DNA from: Ophioceras dolichostomum
Taxonomy: Eukaryota; Ascomycota; Sordariomycetes; Magnaporthales; Ophioceraceae
Direction of reading: 5' to 3'
NCBI GenBank assembly: GCA_003049485.1
Contig: PYST01000265.1
Location: 1 to 56,075, forward strand
DNA length: 56,075 nt
Shown here: one piece after another, positions 21,727 through 34,478 of the stretch
How positions within the stretch are numbered: position 1 is the first letter of the stretch
Layout: every line of letters starts with the position of its first letter
The notes under the pieces: generated by a model
The model's input: only the letters and a program-made list of their open reading frames with translations
What the model was told of the DNA's origin: nothing
The model's database searches: none
Translations under genes and position numbers: made by a program

Positions 21727-22723
21727 TTACATCCAGGCGCCGTCCACCGAGTAGACACTCCCGCTGACGAACGTGCTCTCGGGCCCGAGCAGGAAGGCGA
21801 TGACGTTGGCAGTCTCCTCGGCGGTGCCGTGCCTCCTGAAGGCGGTCGGTTCGTCGAAAGGAGCATCGTGGGCACGACCGCGGAGGTTCCAGTTCTTGAT
21901 CATCAGCGGCGTCATGATGGAGCCTGGCGCGACGGCGTTGACCCGGATCTCCCGGTCGCCGTTCTCCAGCGCGGCGGCTTTCGTCAGCCCGATAACGCCG
22001 TGCTTGCTCGCGTCGTAGGCGGCGTGGTTGGCGAAGCCTGGTGGGTGTTTTGCGTTTTGTGTGTTAATGATACTTGATTCGATGATGTCTTTTTCTTTCG
22101 CTTAGATAGATGTAAGATAGGGGAGACCAACCCTTGAGCCCGTGGATGGATGACACGTTGACGATCGAGCCGCCGTCGGCAATATTCCTCAGCTGAGCGC
22201 GCATGCAGTACATGGTGCCGGTGAGGTTGACGGCGATGATCTTGAGCCACTCGGCCTCGTCCATGTCGGCGACGGAGCACTCGCCATGGATCTTGCCGAT
22301 GATGCCGGCCACGTTGGCCGCGCCGTCCAGGCGGCCGAACCCTCCCACCACGCCGTCTATCCATGCGTCGACCTCGGGCTTTTGCGAGACGTCCACCTTC
22401 GTCACGCTGAATGGCGTCGCGAGGGACGCGAAGTGCTTCTCGGCCGCCGCCATGGCAACGGGGTCGACGTCCGCGATGCACACGGCTGCGCCCCGCCTGG
22501 AAAGAATCTCCGCGGTGGCGAGCCCGATCCCGCTGGCCCCTCCCGTGATGGCGAACACCTTCCCAGCCAGGGGTCTGAGGGGGTCTGGGGCCGCCACGGC
22601 CACGGCCGGGAGTGTGACGGATGGGGCCGCCTCCTCGACTGAGCCCATGGCTGTCGCCCTGCTGGATGAGCTGTCGGTACTGGCCGGTTGCTGTTTACTG
22701 TGAGTAGGGGGGCTGCTGTCCAC
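21727..22723 (-). CDS. Short-chain dehydrogenase/reductase (classical SDR)
   Basis: Two exons (22723-22132 and 22037-21727) give 300 residues from the first ATG, or 275 from Met at 22648, which is preferred because the extra 25 residues are Ser/Gln-rich and unlike the fold. The Rossmann fold starts with TGGASGIG (the TGxxxGxG nucleotide motif). CIADVD, with Asp after the second strand, favours NAD(H). NVAG and the catalytic Ser in IVNVSSIHG follow, with YDASK as the Tyr-x-x-x-Lys active site. The end VSGSVYSVDGAWM is standard for the family. It reduces or oxidises a hydroxyl/ketone on an unknown small molecule, probably in the cytosol. The intron donor is GTTGGT, acceptor CAG. No biosynthetic cluster partners lie next to it. 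Confidence 0.9.
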
Positions 22724-25700
22724 CTAGGTACGTGGGTAGGTGAGAAGGCCACACACGTCGTAGTGGAGGGGAGAGAGGTCGGCTAGTGAGAAAGTATCTG
22801 ATTAATAACAAGATGGCTGGTAAAAAGAAGGTTCCGCAGCAGAGGTATATGACGTTGAGAAAAAATGTATGACTTCTACTCGCAGGTACGTACGGCAAAA
22901 TTGTAAGACGTAAGTGGTAATGCGAGAAGTCAACGGCGGTCTCGCCCTGAGAAGGAGCTCGCATACAGCAGCCGGATTTTCGATCTGGTGAAAGAAGAGA
23001 TGAGGGGGAGAGGCAAGAGATATACTATCGACCTGTGGAGCCGGACAGGCAGGCAAGCGGAGCGTTCGTACGAGCCGCCTTTAGCCCCTGTCACCAGGTT
23101 CTCGTCGATATCGCCTGCATGTATTGGGTCTGCTGTCCCGTCTTATGAGGCGGGACAGGCCGTTCTCGCGACATTGGGCCCTCAAAGTGGAAAAGAGAGG
23201 GAAAAATAGTAGAGATACCTTAGGCCATGTTGACTTCTCCGCTTGGAAGCCAGCCACAGACGGATGGTACCTCCCTAAGATACCTAAGTACCTGGTAAGG
23301 TTGTAATATCAAGGGGACGAGAATAAGAGCGAGGGAAATAATTCTCCGCTCGCAAGGCAGCGGGGCTGCTCTCCCCTTTAGCTGGGCTCGCTCGCTTGCT
23401 GGGAACGAGAGCCTTGCTCGCCTCTCTTTTTTTTATTTTGCGTGCGTGCTGCGCTGTAGTAGTCTGTCTGGTTGACGCATGTAGTGCGATTACCAGTCGT
23501 GTGGGGTGCCGGCGGCACGACATGAAAAAAGGAAAGGGATCAGCAAGCAATTCTGTCATGTCCAGTGCCTGTCGGACGGGTGACATGAGGCCGAAAGGGG
23601 CGCCGGTGGGTTCTCGATGTGTAAGTGGACAGGGATATCTTCCGTCGGGTAAATTGAGCGTGACGAGGGGACCCCCGGATTTCCTCCCCACAGACTAGCA
23701 GATCTTAGCTGTACGCATTTCACGAGGATGCGAGCGGGGGAACGAATAACACGAAAAGGAACCAGGTAGTCTTGTCTGTCTTGTCTTTCGCTTCTTTGAT
23801 CTTTGTCTTGGTCCCATGAGACCCGGCTTGGAAAAAGTCAGACCGAGGGAAAAAGGGGCCCTGGCTGGAGGGATGCTGGGCATGCAAGCGTGCCGAGTGC
23901 CAGGGCTGCGAAAGTCACGATTGATCTCAGCTTGGCATAAAATGGGCAGTCCACGTCGAGGTTGATCAGATACTGCTGAGAGAGGCCGCTGAGAGCCCTC
24001 CCAAAGAATGTGATGAAACAAGCTGAGAGGCGCCGTTTCGTTGGCTTACATTCGGATCCGTGTCTAGGACCGTTCTATTAAGATGAGGTGAAAACCTTCC
24101 CAGCGTCAGATCGTCGTGCTCTCCCGGGGTGCTGAGGGCCCCGACGCCCTAGTTGGGTTATTAATGGACTTTGAGTCTGCCCTCTTCGCCATCTTTCATG
24201 AGATAGGAGACGAGAGGTGCGCAGTCCAGCCTCAGACCCCCACGTGTATACCTCCTACTCATACGCTATCAAGGAGCAACTTCTTCCCGTGATGGATGGT
24301 GAGATTGCATCCCTTATAAACCACCCGTACAGCGTAGATTTGCTCTGTCCATTCGGATCGTCCGGCTTTGCGTGCTAGATAGATGGGAGTGGTTGCATCC
24401 TATCGCATCACGCGCGAGCCTCTGTGGATCTTACTCTACCATCGCTGGACACAGGGCGGGGAGGATGGATAACAGTTACTGAATCGAGCAAAACAATCCC
24501 CCCCCTTGTTCCAATTTTGGACCCGGCGGCTCTTATGATCTGTTCCTAGAGAGGACGTGGTAATGTAAGGTTCATATGGCACGATTCGTGGACTTTACCA
24601 CGCTACTGTGTTTGGCCACCCAAAGCCTGGTGGCTTTTTAGGTGTACGCTTCCGTGCCCGGTTGAGTTTCATCCGCTCCCGTTGAGAGCCGTGGTGTGAC
24701 GGCGGCCACGGTATTGGCGATAAAAGACCCCGCGATCGTTCTGCGGGGTATGCAGCTTGGTTTGGCTAGATCGACGGCAGGGGTGCCAGGTGGTGAGCGC
24801 CGTCTTCGGGGCTCCGATTACTCTGGATCACAAAGTGCGGCGGAGAGAACGGTTGATGGCGACGGACCCGAGAGGGCATGAATGTCTTCTCGGTTCAGAG
24901 TCTGTATTCGCATCAGCTCTATCATTATCACTCGTCCTCCGTCGGAGAGTCAGTGAGCAATGCTTCTTCAGTCGTGGCGCATCTTCTCGGTGCCATCTCC
25001 GTGTGTCCTCGGAACGGCCGCGTGCAACATTCCATGTTGTTAAGAGATACAAAGCCCTGGCCATTACCTGGTCTGCTCTTCTAGTTTTTCTAGTCATATG
25101 TCAGCCACAGTTTTGAAGAGTTGGATGTCGAGGTTGAAGGTTGAGGATAAGTGGAGCCGGAGAGACCATCCAACATACCACCGAGACACCTCCTCTCCAT
25201 TCATTTACTTCCGGCCTGGAGATTCGTCTGGAAGACAGAAGCATCTCCATCACAGGTGCACATGGCTCTATTCGAATCGAGAGAGAGATTCAGGGGCAAT
25301 CCAGTGCAAAGTACCAATCACGTGTGATGGGTGTGCCTGTGACGATTTTGAGGGGTGGAATTGTGACCCTTGGTTTGAGGGGGTTCGCAGCTTGGCCTGC
25401 ACCGTTCTTGCCCACCTGACTGACGATCTAATATCAATCTTGGGAAGGAAACCAGAGCTGCGACTGGCCGAAGAGGCCTTTATTTTTTATTTTTTTTTGC
25501 ACGACCATGGCGACTAAAACGCGAAGTTGTTTCTTATTGCTTTCACCGTTCACCCTCGTTCGTCTTTGATTTTGGGAATGACTTGAGGATCGTCCCCAGC
25601 TTCTTGGCGCCTTGAGTCGGGCTTCAACTTCCAGGCGAAACGCCCTGCACAACAATTCCCCACCCCACAGCCCTGGAGTCTCCCCCTGCACCCTCGTCGC

Positions 25701-25977
25701 CCGCCAAGATTCTCGAGTCTCCAGCCCACGCCAGAACATCATCGCCGTCCTTCAACCGTTGGAGCGGTTGACCGGGCTTTTCTCTTTTCGACCATCTCCT
25801 TTCTGTCGCCATTTACCTAGTACCAACCTACAGGTATTTAGATGCTCTGTTTGCTCTGTTTGCCAGTCGCGACCAGAGCCCAAGAGACTACGCATTCTCA
25901 CACTCGGCCGGCCGGACTGGCGCTACCAACAAGGACGAGGTAGGGCTACATAAAGCCAGCAGCCTCGGCATCTCAAG
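22724..25977. other. 3.2 kb gene-free region
   Basis: No frame with coding bias or a recognisable domain was found on either strand. It contains an ACCTAGGT palindrome (22722-22729), AT-rich and C-run patches (about 24496-24505) and, near 25500-25970, the presumed promoter and leader of the glutaminase-like gene. ORFs of 60-140 codons around 24757-25517 are not supported. Confidence 0.5.
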
Positions 25978-28799
25978 ATGAGACTGGACCTCCTTCCTCT
26001 CGTCGCCCTGGCCGGAGCATCCACGTTGAAGCCACCGGTGGTGCCGTTGATTGTTCGCAATCCCTACCTCAGTACCTGGCTCAGCGGGGCTCGGCGAAAC
26101 CCTTGGGAGCAATGGCCAATGTTCTGGACAGGCGAATATGTAAGCCATGAGTTTCCTCAGTCTCTCCTATCCAGCCCAAGAGAACCCTGTCAAGGAGCCC
26201 CATGAACCGATACCAAGAGTTGCAAGAGGAGAGCAGCATGCTAAAATCCCAATCGTTGACTGACAGATTGGCTTCGGTGCCATGGCTTATGTGCCAGAGG
26301 CCCAAACCATCTTTCCCCTACTTGGGCGCCAACAAGATGGCCTACCGGGTCCCTCCTTCAACATCTCCTACCCAGAGTATCTGGGCACAACCTTTGATGC
26401 CTCAACCACCAACTTGACCTACAGCATACCAAATGCCGCCCACAATGAATCGGCTACTCTTGTTCTGTCGTTCCTGTCTCCTATCACACCGACTTCAACC
26501 TTCCGACAGTCGATACCTGCTGCATATCTGACAGTCTTCATTGAGGGGTCCTTCGACCTCAACGTCTATCTCGATCTCAACGGCCAATGGGTGAGCGGCA
26601 ATAGGGGAAGCATTATCCGATGGGCTCTGCATGATGCCGCCTCCAGCTCGACACAGTCCAGCAAGAAGTCCAGCAAGAAGTCCAGCAAGCGCCGGGCTTT
26701 GAAGACTTGGAATGTCTTCAGGACGCGCGAAGAGCTATACACCGAGTACAACGACCGGGGCGAATGGGGCACTCTTCACTTCAGCGGCCCGGCCGGGGTC
26801 GATCATGAGGCAGGGACATCAGCAGTGCTGCGCCAGCACTTTGCGAGAACCGGTCGCCTACGGAACAAGACCGACTACGCTTTCCGGGCCATTATGGACG
26901 AGGAGCCTGTATTTGCCTTCTCGAAATCCTTCAAGCTGGCCGGTGGGAGCGGCTCGGTTGTACGGGAGAGCGCTCTGTTCACTATTGCGCTCACCCAGGA
27001 CCCCATAGTGCAATTCGCTGCGGCTAGAGGTCTGACGCATATGCGGCCCTACTGGGCCAACTTCCTGCACACTGCAACCGACCTCGTTGAGTATCACTAC
27101 CATGACTTCGCAGTTGCAAGCAGACTGGCGGGCAACTACTCCCAGCAGCTGTCCAGGGACGCCTACGCCTCTGGGTCCAAGGCGTATGAGGAGATCGCGG
27201 CGCTGTCAGCCCGGCAGGTGCTTGGAGCGACGGAGTTCTCGGGCACGCCGGACGATCCTTTGCTGTTCCTGAAGGAGATCTCGTCCAATGGAAACTGTCA
27301 GACGGTCGATGTGATCTTCCCTGCGTTCCCGTTCTTCCTTTACACGAACCCGCGGTGGCTCGCGTACTTGCTCGAGCCCCTCCTAGAACACCAGCTCAGT
27401 GGCCAGTACCCGAACGACTACAGCATGCACGATCTTGGTAGCCGATTTCCGAATCAGACTGGCCATCCAGACGGCAGGGATGAGTTAATGCCCGTGGAGG
27501 AGTGTGGGAACATGCTGATCATGGGCCTCGCCCTGGTGAATGCCTTCCGCTACGACACCCAGCCCGCCTTCACTTCCTTGCCTCTATCTGACCCCGAGCA
27601 CGAGGATGTTGCCGCTGCAGTCACTACAGTGCAACAGCTACCCCTCACCTCAAAGCAGCAACGTTTCGTCGACGCCTCGGGTATGGACAAGACATGGACC
27701 GACATGTCGACAACCGGCACCAAGGAAGCGGAGCGGTGGGCTGGACGCGCCTACAAGCTGTGGAAGCAGTGGACGGGCTACCTGGTCGAGTTCTCCCTGC
27801 TGCCGGAGAAGCAGTTGAGTACTGATGACTTCGCTGGTTGGCTGCAGTACCAGTCGAACCTCGCGCTCAAGGGCATCATCGGCATCCGGGCTATGGCTGA
27901 GATATCGGCCCTGGTCGGCCGAAGCGAAGACGAGAAATACTACCGGAATGTGTCGGAAACGTATATCGCCAAGTGGCAGGAATACGCCGTCTCGCGCGAC
28001 GGCTCCCATGTCAAGCTTGCGTACGACTGGTACGGGTCGTGGACGACGCTGTATAACCTGTACGCCGATTCGTTGCTATGTCTACACCTGCCGGACGAGG
28101 ATGCGACCTCATCAGGCGCGACGATCTTGGGTGCGGACGAACGCGGCGGCCAACGGCCCCTGGTCGGTGGAGACGGCGAGGGCAAGAAAGATACGAAGAA
28201 GAAGAGCACCTCGTTCGTCCCCGATAAGATCTACAAGATGCAGAGCGACTGGTACCACTATGTCCGCCAAAAGTACGGCCTGCCCCTGGACAGCCGCCAC
28301 CTGTATACCAAGAGCGATTGGGAGTTCTTCGCCGCCGCCATCTCGAGCAACTCCACGCGGAAGGAACTGCTGGACAGCGTCTCCAAATGGGTTGACGAGA
28401 CCTCCACCAGTAAGATTGAGCGCCTTTGTTCCTCATCCACGTCCGGCTTCGCACGTCTTTCATATACAGCAACACAATTATATGCAGTCGCACTGCAGGA
28501 TCCCGTAGCTGACACAGGACACCGCGGAAACAAATCTAGACAAGCCATTCACCGATCTGTACGACACGGAGGGTGACGGAGGCTTCCCCGGTATCGAGTT
28601 CAAGGCCCGTCCTGTCGTGGGCGGGCACTTCGCGTTCCTCGCGCTGGAGCGGGCGTGTGGCGGCAAGGCAGTCGAGGCACTCAGATTCCTAGACGAGCTT
28701 CCCCTAGCGCAGCTCGACATTGAGGCATCCCTTGCCGACGATCTATTGGCAGCGAGTCGTGAAGCTGAAGCTGAGGACACACGCTGGGAGGAGCTGTGA
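25978..28799 (+). CDS. Secreted glutaminase A family protein (DUF4965/DUF5127/DUF1793)
   Basis: Three exons (25978-26139, 26267-28409, 28540-28799) give 854 residues. Intron 1 has donor GTAAGC and acceptor CAG. The last intron uses acceptor TAG at 28537-28539, chosen because it alone restores the conserved NKPFTDLYDT. MRLDLLPLVALAGAST is a short signal peptide. The fold-specific segments appear in order: PLIVRNPYLSTWLSG, WEQWPMFWTGEYIGFGAM, CQTVDVIFPAFPFFLYTNPR, NDYSMHDLGSRFPNQTGH, EECGNMLIMGLA and YDWYGSWTTLYNLYADSLL, then the C-terminal VVGGHFAFLALERA. Aspergillus GtaA, of about 690 residues, hydrolyses glutamine to glutamate extracellularly. This protein is longer, mainly through low-complexity inserts such as SSKKSSKKSSKR (about 180) and GEGKKDTKKKS. 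Whether glutamine is its substrate is inferred from family only. Confidence 0.9.
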
Positions 28800-29812
28800 A
28801 ATTACAGTCCCGCTGTATTCCGTATGTATCTTGCTTTTTCGTGTTTTTATTTGTTTCGGACTTCTTTTATTGGCTTGAGGGTTTCAGCTCGGTGAACCCC
28901 TTGTTTTAGCGTCTCCCAACATCCAGTCGCAGATCGCAAAAGGAACTTAAGGGACTTTTGTGCAACGTTGGACAGTGCGCGTGCGAGTCAACAAGGGAGT
29001 GGTCGGGCGGTCGAGCGATCTCGGTGTCCAGCTCGATGGCATCACATGAGCCTCATTCACCATCACCATCAAACCGAAGAGGCGTATGAACAGTGAATGA
29101 GAGATTGTAGCCGCTCTTCCACCCCTGAGTTATGGAGAGGTCCGGAGATGCTGCTTCCGGAAGTGTCCCGGGCTAGGAAATGGACTTAACAAAGGGGCAG
29201 AGGATGATTGGGGCATTCGTTGCCCGCCATTCCATTCCTGTCTGGTCTTTTTTTTCGTCCGGACCTGTTTGAGAATTGGATTGAGACGGAGGTCGAGCGG
29301 ACAGGTAGGTGCCACCCAGTGACGGATCGGGACTAGCGCGACTCACTTTGCCTCGCCTAGGAAGCACGAGCGTTGATGAGAGCACCGTCACTCACTTTTT
29401 TCTTGCCCGCCTGCCCACCTGCCCGCCGCCTGCCTGCTTGTCGCAAACCCTCGTGCCGACCAACAGGAAGGGAGCTGTATTCCTTACAAAGGCAGCCTGG
29501 CTTTCCTTTCTCCTCATATTTCAATCCATCCTTCCTCCTAATTTCTGAACTTATCAATCCTCCTCTTCCTCGAGGGTCTTCTCGGAGAGAGGTCGAGATC
29601 CTGATCACATAAGCACAGTCCCCCTTGTCACTCCCAGCACTTTTTTGCATCGTGACCCACTTTGCGGCGTGTTGACACGGGCTGCATTTGACTTTTTGGT
29701 CCACCTTTTTCTTCAAGCCTCGCGTTCTGCCAACCAGCGGAACATCACCACTCGACGACCCCAGTAAGGCTGAACGAGCAACCGCATCAGAGCAGCGACT
29801 CTTTCAGCAAAG
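28800..29812. other. Intergenic region upstream of the RRM gene
   Basis: This holds the 3' UTR of the glutaminase-like gene and the promoter of the RRM protein gene. A pyrimidine-rich stretch lies near 29390-29580. No gene was recognised. Confidence 0.5.
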
Positions 29813-31393
29813 ATGGCCGAGACTTCGATGGATTACGAGGGCGCTAATGGCGATCGCTTCGATGGTCAGTATCAACCTGCCGGCTCAATTCTCGCTCCTC
29901 TTGAGTTTTCGCCAATTTTCGCGACTCGCACACAAGCCCTCTCCGCTTGCTTGCTGTGTTTGCCGGCCTTCGACAGCGAAACCACCCAGCTTCGGGTGCA
30001 CGGCAATGGACTCTCTAACCCGCCATTCTCGACATAGACGAGCCCGCCCGCAACTACGACGATTCCCGCCGCAGCGCGTCTCCCCGCAATGACGACATCA
30101 TCGAGCGCCGCCGCTCTGCGTCGCCTCCCAGCAACGGCGATCGGCAAGCCTCCCATCCTCCATACCTCTCGCTCGTAGCGACACACCCCCTGGGCTCTGC
30201 ACCAAGCTACCTACATATGCACAAGCTCCCGCCCATCCGCATCGCGTCTTCACAATTAAGCGCCGCGCAAGCAATTCAAACCAACTCGCCAGCTAACATT
30301 TTCGTGCCGCTGCACTTCTCAGTGCCACTAGCAAGGACGACGCCGGTCGCGACCGGGACCGAGACCGGGACGATGCCGATGGCGCCGTCAACCCTGGATC
30401 TAACCTCTTCGTTACGGGCATCCACCCCCGCCTGACGGAGCCGGAGGTTACGCGCCTCTTCGAGAAGTACGGCGAGGTCGAGAAGTGCCAGATCATGCGC
30501 GACCCCCACACCAAAGAGTCGCGGGGCTTCGGCTTCGTGAAAATGATGACATCGGGCCAAGCCGATGCCGCCAAGGACGCCCTGCAAGGCTACGATCTAG
30601 AGGGCCGCAGTCTGAGCATCGAGAAGGCCCGTCGCGCGCGTCCCCGGACCCCGACTCCCGGCAAATACTTCGGCCCTCCCAAGCGAGGTACTGTTTGCCC
30701 CCTTGCCGTGCTCTCTCCTCCATCCTTTGCGCTGTTCTGTCCTGCCAGAACTAGCGACTCGTCACCATATTGAGATTGCTAACTCGTGAGTCAGAGGGTC
30801 GCGGTGGTCCCCGCTTCGACAACGGCCGCTACGATGATCGTCGCCGTGGTGGCGGCGGTGGCGGCTACGGAAGTGGCCGCGAGGACCCTTACCGCTACCG
30901 TGGCTACGAGCGCCGTTACGAGGACCGTGACTTCCGTGGCGGCCCCGGCGGCTACGGCGGTCGAGATGACCGAGCCTATGACCGTGGTGCCGGCGGTGGC
31001 TTTGACCGCGACTACCCGCCGCGCCGCGACCGCGATGATGGCTACGGCGGCGGCTCTCGCCTTGATCGCTACTCTGGTCGAGATGACCGCTATCCTGGCA
31101 GCAGCGGCGGCGGCGGCGGCGGTGGTGGTGGCTACAGTGGTGCCCCGCGTGGCGACGACCGCCGCGGCGACCGATATGAACGCGATGGACCCCGCTCCCG
31201 TGACCCTCCGCCCGCTGGATACGGAGGTGCCGGCGACGGCGGCCGTGGCGACTCCTACGGCGGTATGACGACAGCTTCTCGCCCAACACCTCTCCCTCGT
31301 TCAACTACTCCAAGAGCGGTCCCTACCACGACCAGAGACGGACACGGACACTTATCACCCAAGTTTCACCATCTAGGTTCCGATCGCCGCTAA
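29813..31393 (+). CDS. Tra2-like SR-type RNA-binding protein with one RRM
   Basis: Proposed exons are 29813-29864, 30038-30143, 30323-30687 and 30795-31393 (373 residues). The RRM (about 80-157) shows RNP2 LFVTGI, RNP1 RGFGFVKM and the trailing IEKARRARPRTPTPGKYFG, typical of transformer-2-like splicing factors. A short RS/RD-rich region precedes it and a long Gly/Arg/Tyr-rich tail follows. Introns 1 and 3 are clear (GTCAGT with TAG; GTACTG with CAG and GCTAAC branch point). Intron 2 has an excellent acceptor with GCTAAC branch point, but the best donor in phase is GC at 30144, so a GC-AG intron or another donor is possible. Near 31263 the coding signal switches to another frame, which reads YDDSFSPNTSPSF, so the annotated end may reflect a one-base indel. 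Expected role: nuclear pre-mRNA splicing. Confidence 0.8.
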
Positions 31394-33021
31394 ACACGGC
31401 ACTTGCATCTTTTCTCTCGGGCTCCTCGGGCCACTGGATTCATTCTCCCACGGACTTGCTGCCCATCGCACTAAGCCCTGGCGGCTGTTGCTGCTAATGT
31501 CTCTTGGCTGGACGGGATGGCCTCGTCAGATGGCCCTCACACACAGCCCCAGGATACTCGGCAACAGCAACAAACCGACGAATCCATACATGTAGGAATA
31601 TTTTCTCCTTTGTTTGTGTACCAGGGCACGTGGGCAAATCGGATTCTTAAAAAAATGCGTTCTGGAGTTTTTTTTCTCAAAATACCCACCACCATTTCCC
31701 CAGGGCCCCTTGCTTCCCACATCGTCCTCCTTTCTGCCCCCTGCCCAATTCGAGATTCGTTTCCCCATGTCTGAGTGCGCTTCTGCCGATTTCCCTTCCA
31801 TTTTTGGTGGCTCCCCTGTGCCACTGAATTTTTTTCTTCTTCCGTTGTTTTCGTTTTTATTTCAGCCATCGCCCCCTTTCTCAACCTTTTTGCCGTCGTA
31901 ATTCCTTTCTTCTACTTGGTTCTACCCGTCCTTTGGCATCCCATGGCCTCGTCCACTCGGCGGCGGAGACTGGACGACTTCTTTTCGGTCGGCGAATGTC
32001 CACGGTCCTGGGCCTGTTGCACCCTCACATGCTTCCCCCCGTTGGAACTTTCGGAACAATCGGATGGCCTTCTCTCTCGGAATCGGAAAAAAAGAAACTC
32101 GGTCTCTTGGTACAGGCAGCACAACACACACACACACACACACACACAAAACACCTACCTCTCTTCGCACAAAAAGCCGCAGCATGTCGTCGCAGCAGCA
32201 CTCAACGAATTTCGTCACGCAAAGTCAGCATGTTGTCCATCTGTACGATTACCTACGTCTTAATAACTCGTCGCGTCGTCTATTCGTCTTTCGGCTTCGC
32301 CTATCGACTCTATATCGCTATCTCGTCATTCTTTCTTAATGCGACAATCACACCAACAGCAAGCAAAACAGGTGGGTTGAGGTGGTAGTGTGCTTACCTG
32401 CCTTCTCATCTGCCGCCGTGCCTCCTCCGTAGCTACCAAAGCAAAGAGGGTCGAAAAATTACGAGACAAGGCAAGCAGCATACGGCAACAAAACGACCAA
32501 CTCTCACAAAATTCCATCCCTGTCGCCAATGGGGTATGCTACTGGTGCGGCGCGGATGGAATGTGGCGGCATGCTTTCGGCCGCCGCCACCACCCACCAA
32601 CCCCAAAAATACTCAAAGGTATGTCGAATTATCAGGTAGGCTGTCTCGTGGGGCCTCGCGCCCAACCCACTAAGAATGCGAGCCGTTTGCAAACAGTGGA
32701 AAGAGGGGAGCGGGATATGAGGAGAGAGAAAAAAAAAAGAGGCAACGAAAGAGCGGTCGGGCCTGCGTGGGTGGCCCAAACCGGCTGGTTGCATACATTT
32801 TGAGGGGCCTGAGTGAGAAATTGGAAGCGGGGGTTGGGGTTCTGTGGTGGCCGTCTGCTTTGTTTGCTCGCCGTGGTGGTGTGCAGGAATCCCATGCATG
32901 TGTCCGAATGTGTGTGGGGCTCTCTCCTCGAGGCGAGGCTGTGGCCACCACCACATCACCACTCCACCAGCAAGTCGTGTCGGTCGGTCTCTCACTTCCC
33001 TCACGCTTGTGCTTGCATGCA

Positions 33022-33050
33022 CCACACACACGCACACACACACACACACA

Positions 33051-33135
<85 letters not shown>

Positions 33136-33192
33136 NNNNNNNNNNNNNNNNNNNNNNNNNNNNNNNNNNNNNNNNNNNNNNNNNNNNNNNNN

Positions 33193-33227
<35 letters not shown>
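33022..33227. repeat. (CA)n/(CT)n microsatellite containing an assembly gap
   Basis: A short CA run passes into a long CT run broken by 57 unknown bases (33136-33192), then CT continues. The true repeat length is unknown. This is non-coding. Confidence 0.95.
33136..33192. other. Assembly gap (57 N)
   Basis: Unknown bases lie inside the CT repeat. The gap is probably where short reads could not span the microsatellite. Confidence 0.99.
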
Positions 33228-33230
<3 letters not shown>

Positions 33231-34478
33231 AGATCCCTCGAGAGGTGGAGAGAAGTGAAGCCAGATAGCTGGGAGCAAATCTTAGAGACTTCTCCCCGCA
33301 GGTTTGTGACCACAAGCAGGATTGACGGATGGATGGGTGGACGGATAGGATAGATGGTGCGGTTGCCCCAGGAGTTCTCTGCTAGTGCAGCCAGCCCTAC
33401 CTACTCCAGATGGACGGATCTTGCCGATGGCAAATCAGCAATAGGCTACTAAATGGTAAACTAACCTGACCTGACTGGCACCGTGCCTGTCGCTCTTGGG
33501 TGAGGGTGGTGCGTCTGAGGGTCTGAGGCAAGGCTGAGCAGCTTGTCTCTCTGCGCTGGAATGTCAACCAACCATCAAGGATTGGGCTGAGAAGATTAGA
33601 TACTGCCGCCATCGGCTCGATAGGTAGTAGCTCTCCTAACATCTTGCGTGCACTTCATTGCTTTCCGCAGGTACAGGTGCAAGTTATTTTCTCGTCATCT
33701 TAACTGGTCCGCGATTCTTTTCGCTTCTCGTGAGCTAGTCCCGGGTTCTTGTTGTCTGATATCAGTTTTCATCCGAATTGCCCCTGCCAGGGCCAGCCTA
33801 TCGATCCGGGGAGGAAAATAAGTAAATGTCGTCACCAAGCCCTGATGCCACTGCTGTCACTGCTGTCACTGCTGTCACTACTGCCCTGCCTCAATCATGG
33901 CACACAAAAAGCTTCCCCGGGCAAGCAGGCTGTCTTTTTGCGAAGGGACACTGAGGGATGTCATCAGATGGATATTGTTTGCCAAAGAAGAGGTTTGTCC
34001 CTCTGTCCTTCACTCCGACTGGCCGTGTTAGAGGATAAAGCTCCCATGTTGTGGGCGGTGCTCTATTCGCTACTAGGGTTGTTTACCTACGGGACCTTAC
34101 ATACCTCTACACGTCTGATCTACATGGATTGATCGGGCAGTTACTTCGGTCGCGCATCGCAACGGGAGGGAAGGTGCGGTCTTGCTAAAACGTTCTCGTG
34201 GCCATCTTTCCTGACGTACCGCCCCGTCCACCCCAAAACAACTTCAACAATTAGTAGTTCTTCCTAGCCTAGCCTTCTGACTGTCGCCAAGGCTGAGCCG
34301 TCCATCATTCGTGTTTCGTCTTTCATTTGTTATTCTCTGTCCAGACCAGTGGAATTCAGTAACAGGGCGAGAGAGGAGGGTTCACCTGCCCCCAAAAAGA
34401 TTCACAGAGATTCATTGAGCTTCCAAGATCCAATCGACGCCTACATCGAAAACATCGCTTCTCTTCCCCGACGACGAC

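Larger units (their letters stand above)
31394..34478. other. 3 kb non-coding region with microsatellites and a sequence gap
   Basis: The interval holds an (AC)n run (about 32126-32148), a (CA)n-(CT)n tract with a run of N, and a 9-bp CTGTCACTG-type tandem (about 33850-33882). ORFs across it are repeat translations or lack coding bias. The end includes the leader of the next gene. Confidence 0.55.

Noticed and set aside
24696..25517. ORFs of 60-139 codons upstream of the glutaminase-like gene
   Set aside because: No recognisable domain, weak third-position bias and no plausible splicing between them.
32504..33353. Long ORFs on both strands through the CT repeat
   Set aside because: They are translations of a dinucleotide repeat and unknown bases.
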